From NCBI GenBank assembly GCA_022822085.1, contig JAJECK010000126.1, positions 1 through 36,218 on the forward strand: 36,218 nucleotides of DNA, read 5' to 3'. Source of the DNA: Candidatus Poribacteria bacterium (GTDB lineage: Bacteria > Poribacteria > WGA-4E > WGA-3G). The position numbers and the translations under genes were made by a program. Below the pieces are notes generated by a model that was not told where the DNA came from, did no database searches, and was given only the letters and a program-made list of their open reading frames with translations. Positions 24,635 to 34,071 of the stretch are shown one piece after another; the stretch's first letter is position 1; every line of letters starts with the position of its first letter.

Positions 24635-25402
24635 GTGAAATACTCAAAAAGCCTAATCCTATTGGGAGTCGGTTCTATTGTAGGTTTTCTTTTTCTATTT
24701 GGTGTAGACCTACAGTGGGGAAATCTTTCCAAAATTGAAAATATTGATGTGAATATGAATGGCTCAAGAGCACGACTGAAACATGAAAATCAGGATTTTC
24801 AAAAACCTAAACATAGCCATAGTAGAGAAGCCAATAATGATAATTCAGACTTCTATCAAGTGATCGTAGACAATAGTCTTTTCCGTCCTCTCGGATGGAC
24901 ACCTCCTATTGAGGAACCAGAATATACGTTGATCGGCACTGCTTTTGACGTTATAGACTCCAATTCAAGAGCGTTTGTTGTGGAAAGACGCTCAAATCAG
25001 TTTTATGTTGTCAGTGTTGGTGATGAAATTGGTGATGCAGTGGTTAAAGAGATTGAAGACAAAAAAATAACACTATACGAAAATGGTAAAATGCTTACCT
25101 TCAATACTGGTAAAATGGAATTCCTCAAGACCGGTGACAGTTCATCCCAAGCGAAGTCATCCTCTGAATATGTAAGAAACAGTGAGTCAGAGAGAAACAA
25201 TCAAAGAAGGGCACGATCTAAATCTGCTGACATAGAGGCTCAAAAGAAGAGAATTGCGAAAATGATGAAAGAAAGTGGCAAGCAAATGAAAAATTTGATG
25301 AAAGATGTAGCAAAGGTTGAAAAGGGCATGGAGAAACAAGAATACAAGATGCTGATAGAAAAAAAGAATGTCATTGCTAAGGATCTTAAACTAAAAAAGT
25401 GA
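24635..25402 (+). CDS. Membrane protein resembling GspC/PilP periplasmic domain, with charged C-terminal helix
   Basis: A 255-residue protein. Residues 6-25 form a membrane anchor (SLILLGVGSIVGFLFLFGVD). Residues 70-165 resemble the HR domain of type II secretion GspC or pilus PilP: YQVIVDNSLFRPLGW, YTLIGTAFD, RAFVVERRSNQFYVVSVGDE, then ITLYENGKMLTF. Those domains link the inner membrane to a secretin. Residues 190-255 are a long, very charged helix (KRIAKMMKESGKQMKNLMKD) that such proteins usually lack. No other secretion gene is in the window, so the link is structural only. The start is GTG at 24635, with AGAAGGA upstream at a good distance. Confidence 0.65.
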   Translation: MKYSKSLILLGVGSIVGFLFLFGVDLQWGNLSKIENIDVNMNGSRARLKHENQDFQKPKHSHSREANNDNSDFYQVIVDNSLFRPLGWTPPIEEPEYTLIGTAFDVIDSNSRAFVVERRSNQFYVVSVGDEIGDAVVKEIEDKKITLYENGKMLTFNTGKMEFLKTGDSSSQAKSSSEYVRNSESERNNQRRARSKSADIEAQKKRIAKMMKESGKQMKNLMKDVAKVEKGMEKQEYKMLIEKKNVIAKDLKLKK

Positions 25403-25605
25403 TAAGCAAAAATTAATATTTAATCCGATTCGTTAGGTTTCCAAGAATATACGTCTCCCCTATCCCAACCAATCACCCCTACAGTGTCTCGCTGGACTTA
25501 TCAGTATCGCGGTGTCATTTCACATTTTAGGGCAGGTCTATGTACCTATCCATGCCTCATAAAGGTCCATAAAAAAGTAGCAATGTGGCACTGAGGCTTT
25601 ATTGG

Positions 25606-25723
25606 GGTAACTTAAGGTAGATTTCCTTTTGTTGAAGGGGTTTCGAAACCCCGATTGAACAGGATTTGAGGTAAATCGGGGTTTCGAAACCCCTCCAACA
25701 AGACATAAACATATTAACTTTAC
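25606..25723. repeat. Palindromic MITE-like repeat, second copy of the TTGTTGGAGGG family
   Basis: The arms TTTTGTTGAAGGGGTTTCGA and its near complement CGAAACCCCTCCAACAAG face each other across about 30 bases. Outer parts (GTAACTTAAGG and TTAACTTTAC) are also roughly inverted. It matches the element at 17422-17540. The 12-base sequence TGTGGCACTGAG flanks it as a direct repeat at 25583-25594 and 25734-25745. The region 25403-25804 holds nothing else that I recognise. Confidence 0.75.
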
Positions 25724-25804
25724 ACATATACGGTGTGGCACTGAGACCCAGTCCTACAATGAAGTTTGTTTCTCTAAACCGAATAGCTCCAACTTCACCC
25801 GAAC

Positions 25805-26851
25805 TTATTCTGCCAGCTCCGATAACTTAACCGTCTGTCCGCCTGCTTCAGCAGACTTGTCTGCAGCAAAAACGACTCTATGTGTTTCAAATGCCGTATC
25901 AAAGTCTGTTAATGGCATCGGTTCGTTGCGTCCGATGCTATCTATGAATGCCTGGAACTGTGGTTCATACGGATGATCACTCACATCACCAGAGTCAATG
26001 AGCGAAGTTTCAAGCGTGCTCCACTTACTCTTATCCATACCCTTTAGTTTAGCAGAATAGATGCGGTTATCAAGCAGACTTCCTTCACTGCCAACAAGGT
26101 GAATGTGGAAGTAATAAGGTTGTAGACAGTCCACACAAGAGGTGACCTTACCGATTTTCTGTCCTCCTTCAAACTTAAGTAGACTCACACTTGTTGTCTT
26201 ATATTCATAAGGTTGGAATGCTTCACCTATTGATTGCGTGTGATAACTGGTTACCTCTTCAACATTGCCGTCCATAAAGAAGAGAAGTGCATCCAGTGCG
26301 TGACACCCCGCTGTAAGTAATGTGCTTCCCCCGAAGTCCTTTTTGATGTTCCATTCATATTGTCCATACCACGGTCCAATACCGTGATAGTAATCCACTT
26401 CTGCGTAATGCAATTCACCAAGAAGACCGTTGTCAATTACGGATCGGATCATTGTAAAATGTGCACTATAACGGCACTCAAAACAGACACATACATTAGC
26501 ACCAGAGAATTTTACTGCATCGCGGATTGCTAATGCATCATCGTAAGTGATGCAGATCGGTTTTTCAATAATGAGGTGTTTTCCGGCTTTCGCAGCAGCA
26601 ATAGCTTGTTCCGCATGGAATGGATGGGGTGTGCATATATCTATGATGTGGATATCTGGATCAGCAAGCATTTTTTCATAGTCAGTATAGGCTTTTAGAG
26701 GTGTGCCGTAAGTTGCTGCTAATTCAGATTCATCGTGTTCACGGCGTGAACAAATAGCCGTGACATCTGCACCTTCCACCGCTTTGAATGCCTCAATGTG
26801 TGCACCTGCGACCCAACCAAGGCCAACAATTCCAACGTTTAAGTTACCCAT
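25805..26851 (-). CDS. Gfo/Idh/MocA family NAD(P)-dependent oxidoreductase
   Basis: A 348-residue cytoplasmic sugar or cyclitol dehydrogenase-like enzyme. The Rossmann fold starts with [20 protein letters not shown], and the family hallmark [11 protein letters not shown] supplies the catalytic Lys. The C-terminal alpha/beta domain contains [20 protein letters not shown], where a His of the G-x-x-x-D-x-x-x-H type normally sits in the active site, and ends with an [19 protein letters not shown] helix. The substrate is not readable from sequence, although [20 protein letters not shown] is a form common in this phylum. AAGGAG precedes the ATG. It stands alone and is divergent from guaB. Confidence 0.93.
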   Translation of the reverse strand: MGNLNVGIVGLGWVAGAHIEAFKAVEGADVTAICSRREHDESELAATYGTPLKAYTDYEKMLADPDIHIIDICTPHPFHAEQAIAAAKAGKHLIIEKPICITYDDALAIRDAVKFSGANVCVCFECRYSAHFTMIRSVIDNGLLGELHYAEVDYYHGIGPWYGQYEWNIKKDFGGSTLLTAGCHALDALLFFMDGNVEEVTSYHTQSIGEAFQPYEYKTTSVSLLKFEGGQKIGKVTSCVDCLQPYYFHIHLVGSEGSLLDNRIYSAKLKGMDKSKWSTLETSLIDSGDVSDHPYEPQFQAFIDSIGRNEPMPLTDFDTAFETHRVVFAADKSAEAGGQTVKLSELAE

Positions 26852-26952
26852 TTCTTAACTCCTTATATATGTTTTCACATATTTTAGCACAGTTGCATTT
26901 ATTTTTGAAAAATATCGAAAATTAAATAACCCTGGTACTATATCAAAATATT

Positions 26953-26981
26953 TTGACATAAAACTTTCATTATGCTATAAT
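26953..26981 (+). promoter_or_regulatory. Consensus promoter of guaB
   Basis: TTGACA and TATAAT, both perfect, are separated by 17 bases. The start would fall near 26988, giving a leader of about 78 nt before the guaB ATG. Confidence 0.8.
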
Positions 26982-27053
26982 TTAATACAGTTAGCAAGCG
27001 TTTTCTGAACATAATTAGTGAACCAGTCTCACCCACCGAAATCTACATAATAG

Positions 27054-28568
<1,515 letters not shown>

Positions 28569-28584
28569 GCTATAGAGATTCAGT

Positions 28585-28992
28585 ATGTCAAGCAGTAAGA
28601 GAAAGACAAACGAAACTTTGCATTTGAATATCACAACTCTACTTTTGTTGAGTGTTATTTTACTTATAGGGTGCAAAGGTCCCAAAAAGAATACGTCCCC
28701 AGTCCCCATTACTGAGGCGAACACACAAGAACAAAACGATAACAACAAACCCATCCCATCCGACCAAACTAAATCATAAAGCGACGCGCCAGACTGGATA
28801 GCGAACTCACCCAGAACCCCAACGATTACGACACCATGCTAAAGTCGGTGAAAAGCGCGAACTCAAGTGGTGAAGGTGAATCACCCAACGAATTCAAACG
28901 GAAAAGATTAGATGTGCTGCAGCAGCTATATGAAATGAATTCAGAAAAACCTGATCCTGATGTGCTTTATGGATTATACCATTTCTATATCC
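28585..28992 (+). pseudogene. Broken family-A TPR-like lipoprotein gene (A1)
   Basis: The first 64 codons (28585-28779) give a lipoprotein signal peptide with lipobox LIGC (Cys30) and a polar linker, then a stop. From about 28790 a different frame continues as family-A protein: ARLDSELTQNPNDYDTML and RLDVLQQLYEMNSEKPDP, matching EKALAEKPNDYDVLLT and RLDAVRRLYEMNPNHP in the intact gene at 35043-36032. The TPR-like part then ends abruptly where a 57-bp tandem array begins. A deletion or frameshift near 28780 plus the array therefore destroyed the gene. The short lipopeptide might still be made from the guaB transcript, but its ribosome site is weak. Confidence 0.65.
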
Positions 28993-29629
28993 CGTTCTCT
29001 TCCCAATGCCGCTGGCGAGGTTTCCTAACCTCGCCAAATTTCCGAATCCCGCTCTCTTCCCAATGCCGCTGGCGAGGTATCCTAACCTCTCCACATTTCC
29101 GAATTCCGTTGTCTTCCCAATGCCGCTGGCGAGGTATCCTAACCTCGCCACATTACCGAATCCCGCTCTCTTCCCAATACCGCTGGCGAGGTTTCCTAAC
29201 CTCTCCACATTACCGAATCCCGTTCTCTTCCCAATGCCGCTGGCGAGGTATCCTAACCTCGCCACATTACCGAATCCCGTTCTCTTCCCAATGCCGCTGG
29301 CGAGGTATCCTAACCTCGCCACATTACCGAATCCCGCTCTCTTCCCAATGCCGCTGGCGAGGTATCCTAACCTCTCCACATTTCCGAATTCCGTTGTCTT
29401 CCCAATGCCGCGCGAGGTATCCTAACCTCTCCACATTCCCGAATTCCGTTGTCTTCCCAATGCCGCTGGCGAGGTATCCTAACCTCTCCACATTTCCGAA
29501 TTCCGTTGTCTTCCCAATGCCGCGCGAGGTATCCTAACCTCTCCACATTTCCGAATTCCGTTGTCTTCCCAATGCCGCGCGAGGTATCCTAACCTCTCCA
29601 CATTTCCGAATTATTTTCTTAATCTTCAT
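28992..29629. repeat. 11-copy 57-bp tandem repeat array
   Basis: TTCCCAAT begins at 29000, 29057, 29114, 29171, 29228, 29285, 29342, 29399, 29454, 29511 and 29566: a period of 57 bp, with two steps of 55 bp where the unit reads GCCGCGCGAGG instead of GCCGCTGGCGAGG. Each unit holds the palindrome GCGAGGTTTCCTAACCTCGC or a decayed form. The last copy runs out into TTATTTTCTTAATCTTCAT, which matches the right end of the element at 19335-19586. Because 57 is 19 codons, long frames stay open on both strands (28836-29537 plus, 29006-29425 plus, 28894-29379 minus). I regard these as by-products, not genes. Confidence 0.9.
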
Positions 29630-29672
29630 AAAGTTTGTACTACAAGGTAGCAACTTGGGTTATACAAGGAAA

Positions 29673-29760
29673 AAATCGTACGAAAAATATCGTTATTTCA
29701 TTGATACTGTTAACCCATGTTATTTGTTCTACCTCTCTTTGCCATACACTATCAGAAAAT
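29673..29760 (+). pseudogene. Remnant of a family-B signal peptide (B0)
   Basis: In one frame this reads NRTKNIVISLILLTHVICS, close to the signal peptide of the family-B gene at 34072 (MNRHTIISLILFLLVICS). Both share the bases ATTTCATTGATACTGTT. The start codon is lost and a stop follows soon after. It suggests that a B gene once sat between A1 and A2, in the same alternating order as the rest of the cluster. Confidence 0.5.
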
Positions 29761-29872
29761 TGAGAAGACAATATTCAGAAAACGGAATAATCTATTTTTC
29801 TTTCAAAAAACCACACATGTTTTATTGAAGTGTGATACAATTACCAAAAAAGGGTCAATAAGGAGAAAAATG

Positions 29873-30883
29873 ATGAAACTTCGGATTGAAAACTTCACTT
29901 TTTTACTTACCTTTGTTGTTATTTTACTTGCGGGTTGTTCAGGGGGCGGACAAAAGACATCTCCCAAAATACCTATTGTTTCCCCGAATCAATTAACTCC
30001 AGATGGCACATCTACACCCGCTGGTGTAAAGCAAAATAACGAAACCAAAACGAAACCACTCGGAAAAACAGCAACGCTATCTGCAAAGCAGTTTAGTGAT
30101 TTGGAATACCTTGCCACGCTCAAGGAGATCGAATATATTGAAATCTCACGGGAAAATGCAGCGGGTATCCCTTTGCCGTGGGACCCAATCGTTGTGCCTA
30201 TTGAATGGTGGAAAAGACGAGTGGAAAAAGGAATAGAATTGCTTATAGCCCGAAGACAAGACACGATAACTGCTGAAGAAGTTGATAAAATTGCCTTGCA
30301 ATATCATCGGGAATATGGTCTTGTAGCATCCATGCAACTGAACATTGAATTGCGTGGCTCGATTGGTTACAGAGTGAAAAATTTAGTAAACCTTGCGTAT
30401 GCTGAGAATCCTGATGACTTTGATACCTTACTGCTATGGGTGCTTGCGGGTGGGAATCTTGTTGATCTTTATGGAGAAAAAAAGACTACAGCGACGCGTC
30501 GTTTGTTCGAAATGAACCCGGATCATCCGTGGGTTTTGCACAAACTTGCGAAATGTCTTTTAGGACACAATCCACAAGAGGCACTCGGTTATGCACAAAA
30601 GGCACAAGAGTTAGATGCGCGTTATAGACCTTTGGGTGCTGAGGGATTATGTTACTTTCAAATGGGAGATTACAAAGCAGCGTTAGCATCGTTTCGGCGT
30701 TCACATCAATATGCGGTGGAAACGTCACAACCCACTTACATAATCGGTGCTATCGGTTTTTGGGTCAGCACTGCGGAAATCGTTGTGGACAGTGGTGGCG
30801 AAGGTGAGGATGGACGAGAAAAGAAAAGAAAATCGGGACGGCCTCTCCTCGGTCCTGATCTACCGACAATGTTGTACCGATGA
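29873..30883 (+). CDS. Family-A TPR-like lipoprotein (A2)
   Basis: A 336-residue exported lipoprotein with signal MKLRIENFTFLLTFVVILLA and lipobox LAGC (Cys22), followed by a Thr/Pro/Lys linker to about residue 60. A conserved block then reads LEYLATLKEIEYIEISREN and GIPLPWDPIVVPIEWW. The last 150 residues are TPR-like helices: NPDDFDTLLLWVLAGGNLVD, RLFEMNPDHPWVLHKLAKCL, PQEALGYAQKAQEL, YFQMGDYKAALASFRRS. TPR lipoproteins usually act as protein-binding scaffolds at the envelope. AAGGAG precedes the start; I chose the second of two adjacent ATGs (29870, 29873) to match its paralogues. The 3' half is almost identical to A4 (32936-33961) at the DNA level. Confidence 0.85.
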   Translation: MKLRIENFTFLLTFVVILLAGCSGGGQKTSPKIPIVSPNQLTPDGTSTPAGVKQNNETKTKPLGKTATLSAKQFSDLEYLATLKEIEYIEISRENAAGIPLPWDPIVVPIEWWKRRVEKGIELLIARRQDTITAEEVDKIALQYHREYGLVASMQLNIELRGSIGYRVKNLVNLAYAENPDDFDTLLLWVLAGGNLVDLYGEKKTTATRRLFEMNPDHPWVLHKLAKCLLGHNPQEALGYAQKAQELDARYRPLGAEGLCYFQMGDYKAALASFRRSHQYAVETSQPTYIIGAIGFWVSTAEIVVDSGGEGEDGREKKRKSGRPLLGPDLPTMLYR

Positions 30884-30960
30884 AACAAAAATATCTCGGT
30901 GTGTCTGCTAAAAAGATAGAGGCGATGAAACAGATCGCCCAACAGAAAAGGAGAAAAATG

Positions 30961-31899
30961 ATGAAACTTCGGACTGAAAACTTCACTTTTTTACTTACAT
31001 TTGTTATTATTTTATTTGCAGGCTGCAGTGGATGTGGACAGAAAACTTCACTGCAAGAAGCACAACCACCAAATGGAGAGGGACACATGCATGATGGCGT
31101 GCTGCATCCGGATCATCCCCATGTGAATGAACGCCCGAAGATTCCATCTGCTCCTGAAAGTGATCCATTTTTTGAAACGATAGAGTTCCCGGATCCGCCA
31201 CCACAAAAGGTGGATGGACACCCACCCCTTTCCAAATCCCCGTCTCCTGTTCCTGATTTTGTTCACAATAATCCTGATCATTTTATTGTGAATGAAAGAG
31301 GTTATTTTGACGTCATATACCCGAAGGAAAAATCAAAGAAGTTAGAGGCTTGGAGGGCAAGCGGTGATACGGCAACAGACATGTCGAAGCAAGTTGAGAT
31401 TATCACAGAAGGATTAGATGCTCTACCTGCAGCTGTGGTTTTGATGCAGTATGGGGGGATTCATAGAGAAGCAGCGAAGGCGCATTTTGAAAAAGCACTC
31501 GTGGAAAACCCCGATGATTTTTACGCTCTTCTTTATTGGGCAGGTTTGATCAAGGCTGACAACCCCGCAGAAGCTGAATCTATATTCCGAAGATTAGTAG
31601 AAATGCGTCCGGATAGTTTTCGAGCACTTTATAGTTTGGGAAGACACATCGTGAGGACTTATTCCGATCCCTCTGAAGCGATTCCATATCTTGAAAAAGC
31701 ATACCACCTGGCACCTCATTATGCAGGGCCTTTGCTTGACTTAGGTATAGCATATACGAAATTGGGTGAATTTGAAAAAGCGTTGAAATACTTTGAAGCC
31801 TGCGATGTGTTCACAGGGGGACCTTCTGACGTATCCGCCATGTACGTATCTTCTATTAAAAAGAGGTTATCGTTATCAAAACAAGGAGCGAATCAATGA
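30961..31899 (+). CDS. Family-A TPR-like lipoprotein with His-rich linker (A3)
   Basis: A 312-residue lipoprotein with signal MKLRTENFTFLLTFVIILFA and Cys22 in FAGC. The linker carries a His-rich piece, GHMHDGVLHPDHPHVNE (His42, 44, 49, 52, 54), which could bind a metal ion and is absent from A2 and A4. The C-terminal 170 residues form TPR units: EKALVENPDDFYALLYWAGL, AESIFRRLVEMRPDSFRALY, EAIPYLEKAYHLAPHYAGPL, LGEFEKALKYFEACDVFTGG. The start is ATG 30961, behind AAAAGGAG; a frame extending to 30880 overlaps the A2 stop (ATGA) but has no ribosome site and would spoil the signal peptide. The TPR part is only distantly similar to A2 and A4. Confidence 0.85.
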   Translation: MKLRTENFTFLLTFVIILFAGCSGCGQKTSLQEAQPPNGEGHMHDGVLHPDHPHVNERPKIPSAPESDPFFETIEFPDPPPQKVDGHPPLSKSPSPVPDFVHNNPDHFIVNERGYFDVIYPKEKSKKLEAWRASGDTATDMSKQVEIITEGLDALPAAVVLMQYGGIHREAAKAHFEKALVENPDDFYALLYWAGLIKADNPAEAESIFRRLVEMRPDSFRALYSLGRHIVRTYSDPSEAIPYLEKAYHLAPHYAGPLLDLGIAYTKLGEFEKALKYFEACDVFTGGPSDVSAMYVSSIKKRLSLSKQGANQ

Positions 31900-31997
31900 A
31901 ACCAATACAAGCATCTGAAGTGTTTACTGGGGGACCCAGGGATGTCTCTACTCTTTTTATTTCAACTATCAACCGACATCTTAACAAAGGAGAATAA
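31896..31997 (+). pseudogene. Orphan C-terminal fragment of a family-A gene
   Basis: Thirty-three codons overlap the A3 stop (ATGA) and read ASEVFTGGPRDVSTLFISTI, closely matching the end of A3, EACDVFTGGPSDVSAMYVSS. It has an ATG but lies inside the A3 end. It is most simply the tail of a deleted neighbouring paralogue, kept in frame by chance. Expression by coupling to A3 is possible. Its last bases (AAAGGAGAATAA) supply the ribosome site of the next gene. Confidence 0.6.
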
Positions 31998-31999
31998 CA

Positions 32000-32860
32000 G
32001 TGATCCGTAATTATTTTTTCTATACGATTACCTTCCTATTCATTGTGATGTTTTGTTCGTTTGCATTTGTGCATCCAAGCATTGCAAATGGACAAGCACC
32101 GGGCAATACTCAAAACTCTTATAAGTTGGAACTAATACCGCAGGGTGTTACATGGGAAGACTGGAGACCTAAAAATAATAAGGTTCTTCCTATAAATGCT
32201 GTGATTGTTGCAGTGGCAGGCACTGTGGCTGACATCACATCAACCACGGAGTATACTTTTATTTTGAGCGAGGTATCCGATTATGAAGGATACTGTATGA
32301 ATTTTGGCACGCAGCCGGGCGATAAAAAGGATATTTACTTTCGTCAAAGTGATCAACCCAAGGACACGGAACAGTTGAAATATCGCGTGAGTGGTGAAAA
32401 TGGAGAGACTTTAAAGGTTACCTGTGAGTCATCGACTTTCAGCATTCCGATTTTTGTATTTGTTGATGACTATGGTGCTCACGGTATACTTGATGGAGCC
32501 GTAAGTCTCAACGACAAAAAGGATGAGAATGGTAGGGAAGAGGATACCACGCCCTCTAATAACGATACCGCCTCCGGCAGGCTTTCAATTCCTAAAGACA
32601 ACAACGGTAATGACATTGCCGATGGCTGGTTAGATGACCATATTCACGATTATAACCCGTGGGATGATAAAGAAAATGGTCCTGGTATCAATATGCACAC
32701 GGGTGATGGTTTCACCGTTTTTGAAGAATATCGTGGGTTCATGATTGACGGAGGACATTCTTGTTCCATCAATTTGACATCTTCATTTTTCACGAAATGT
32801 GTTATACTTAACCACGCTACGAGTCATCCTGCACGCAGAAAACAGCAATATAAGAAATAA
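32000..32860 (+). CDS. Family-B secreted protein with calcium-loop motif (B1)
   Basis: A 286-residue exported protein with a signal peptide of about 33 residues (ending IANGQA). Residues 40-165 look like a beta-rich domain (YKLELIPQGVTWEDWRP; YCMNFGTQPGDKKDIYF). A Ca-binding loop of thrombospondin type 3 style follows, DNNGNDIADGWLDDHIHDYN, then GDGFTVFEEYRGFMIDGGH. From memory, this last block also occurs in longer secreted proteins where more sequence follows; here the protein ends about 35 residues later in a non-conserved, partly basic tail, so the gene may be a truncated form. The start is GTG 32000 with AAAGGAG at the end of the fragment at 31896. B2 (34072-34961) is its sister. Confidence 0.8.
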   Translation: MIRNYFFYTITFLFIVMFCSFAFVHPSIANGQAPGNTQNSYKLELIPQGVTWEDWRPKNNKVLPINAVIVAVAGTVADITSTTEYTFILSEVSDYEGYCMNFGTQPGDKKDIYFRQSDQPKDTEQLKYRVSGENGETLKVTCESSTFSIPIFVFVDDYGAHGILDGAVSLNDKKDENGREEDTTPSNNDTASGRLSIPKDNNGNDIADGWLDDHIHDYNPWDDKENGPGINMHTGDGFTVFEEYRGFMIDGGHSCSINLTSSFFTKCVILNHATSHPARRKQQYKK

Positions 32861-32935
32861 TCATTTACATAAATTCCGCCAGCCCAACATTCCGCAGAAC
32901 AATTTAGCCTTGACGTTGAAAAAGGAGAAAGACAA

Positions 32936-33961
32936 ATGAAGTTTCAAATTGAAACCTTTACGACTTTATTGATACTCACCTTGATACTACTCGCTGGATG
33001 CAGTGGGTGTGGCGTGAAATCCATATCTGAACAAGCACAATCGTCTGTTGATACCGCGCAGGACGAGACATCTATACCCAAAGCGAATCCCATACAAACA
33101 GCAGAAAAAAGGGGGCGTGAGGTTAACTCTATACCACGCGAAAAGATAGCGAAGTTATCTCCAAAGAACTCTACGGATTTGGAGTATCTTGCCACGCTAA
33201 AAGGTGTCGAATATATTGAGATCTCACGCGAGAAGAAAGCGGGTATCCCTTTGCCGTGGGACCCGATCGTTGTTCCTATTGAGTGGTGGATAAATCGAGT
33301 GGAAAAATCAGGACAATTGCTCATAGATAGGAGATTAAAAAAGATAACAAGTGAAGAATATAATGAAATCATCTTCAAACATCTTCGGGAATATGGTCTT
33401 GTTGCATCCATGCAGCTGGACATTGAACTGCGGAGTGCCGTTAGTGGCAAAGTTCCCGCAATTGTGGATATGGCGTATGCCCAAAATCCTGATGACTTTG
33501 ATACCTTGCTGCTATGGGTGCTTGCGGGTGGGAATCTTGTTGATCTTTATGGAGAAGAAAAGACTGCAGCGACACGTCGTTTGTCCGAAATGAACCCGGA
33601 TCATCCGTGGGTTTTGCACAAACTTGCGAAATGTCTTTTAGGACACAATCCACAAGAGGCACTCGGTTATGCACAAAAGGCACAAGAGTTAGATGCGCGG
33701 TATCTACCTTTGGGTGCTGAGGGATTGTGTTACTTTCAAATGGGAGATTACGCAGCAGCGTTAGCATCGTTTCGGCGTTCACATCAATATGCGGTGGAAA
33801 CGTCACAACCCACTTACATAATCGGTGCTATCGGTTTTTGGGTCAGCACTGCGAAAATCGTTGTGGACAGTGGTGGCGAAGGTGAGGATGGACGAGAAAA
33901 GAAAAGAAAAGCAGGACTGCCTCTCCTCGGTCCTGATCTACCGACAATGTTGTACCGATGA
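32936..33961 (+). CDS. Family-A TPR-like lipoprotein (A4)
   Basis: A 341-residue lipoprotein, sister of A2, with signal MKFQIETFTTLLILTLILLA and Cys22 in LAGC. The linker differs from A2, but LEYLATLKGVEYIEISREKK and GIPLPWDPIVVPIEWW are shared. From about 33480 to the stop the DNA is nearly the same as A2 30405-30883, including identical runs over RRSHQYAVETSQPTYI, whereas 5' halves differ far more. This uneven identity suggests gene conversion or recent exchange between the two copies. TPR-like helices end the protein. AAAGGAG lies upstream. Confidence 0.85.
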   Translation: MKFQIETFTTLLILTLILLAGCSGCGVKSISEQAQSSVDTAQDETSIPKANPIQTAEKRGREVNSIPREKIAKLSPKNSTDLEYLATLKGVEYIEISREKKAGIPLPWDPIVVPIEWWINRVEKSGQLLIDRRLKKITSEEYNEIIFKHLREYGLVASMQLDIELRSAVSGKVPAIVDMAYAQNPDDFDTLLLWVLAGGNLVDLYGEEKTAATRRLSEMNPDHPWVLHKLAKCLLGHNPQEALGYAQKAQELDARYLPLGAEGLCYFQMGDYAAALASFRRSHQYAVETSQPTYIIGAIGFWVSTAKIVVDSGGEGEDGREKKRKAGLPLLGPDLPTMLYR

Positions 33962-34071
33962 AAAAGGACGAATGTTTTTGCATCTACTTTTGCCATTATG
34001 ATTTTATGAAGAATTGTGGTTGTCTATAGATATTACGAACCACATTATCAAATTAGACGTAGGAGAATCTT

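Noticed and set aside
28992-29629. Regular array considered as a CRISPR or as a real repeat-protein gene
   Set aside because: The 57-bp units are tandem with no unique spacers, so it is not a CRISPR. Open frames exist on both strands only because 57 is divisible by three, two 55-bp units break them, and the unit is the arm of a palindromic repeat.
30880-30960. Longer start of A3 overlapping the A2 stop
   Set aside because: It has no ribosome site and would put 27 extra residues before a clear lipoprotein signal peptide that has its own AAAAGGAG.
32780-32830. TTGACA followed by TATAC-like box at the end of B1 and B2
   Set aside because: The gap is 22-23 bases, too long for a sigma-70-type promoter, and the sequence lies within duplicated coding DNA.
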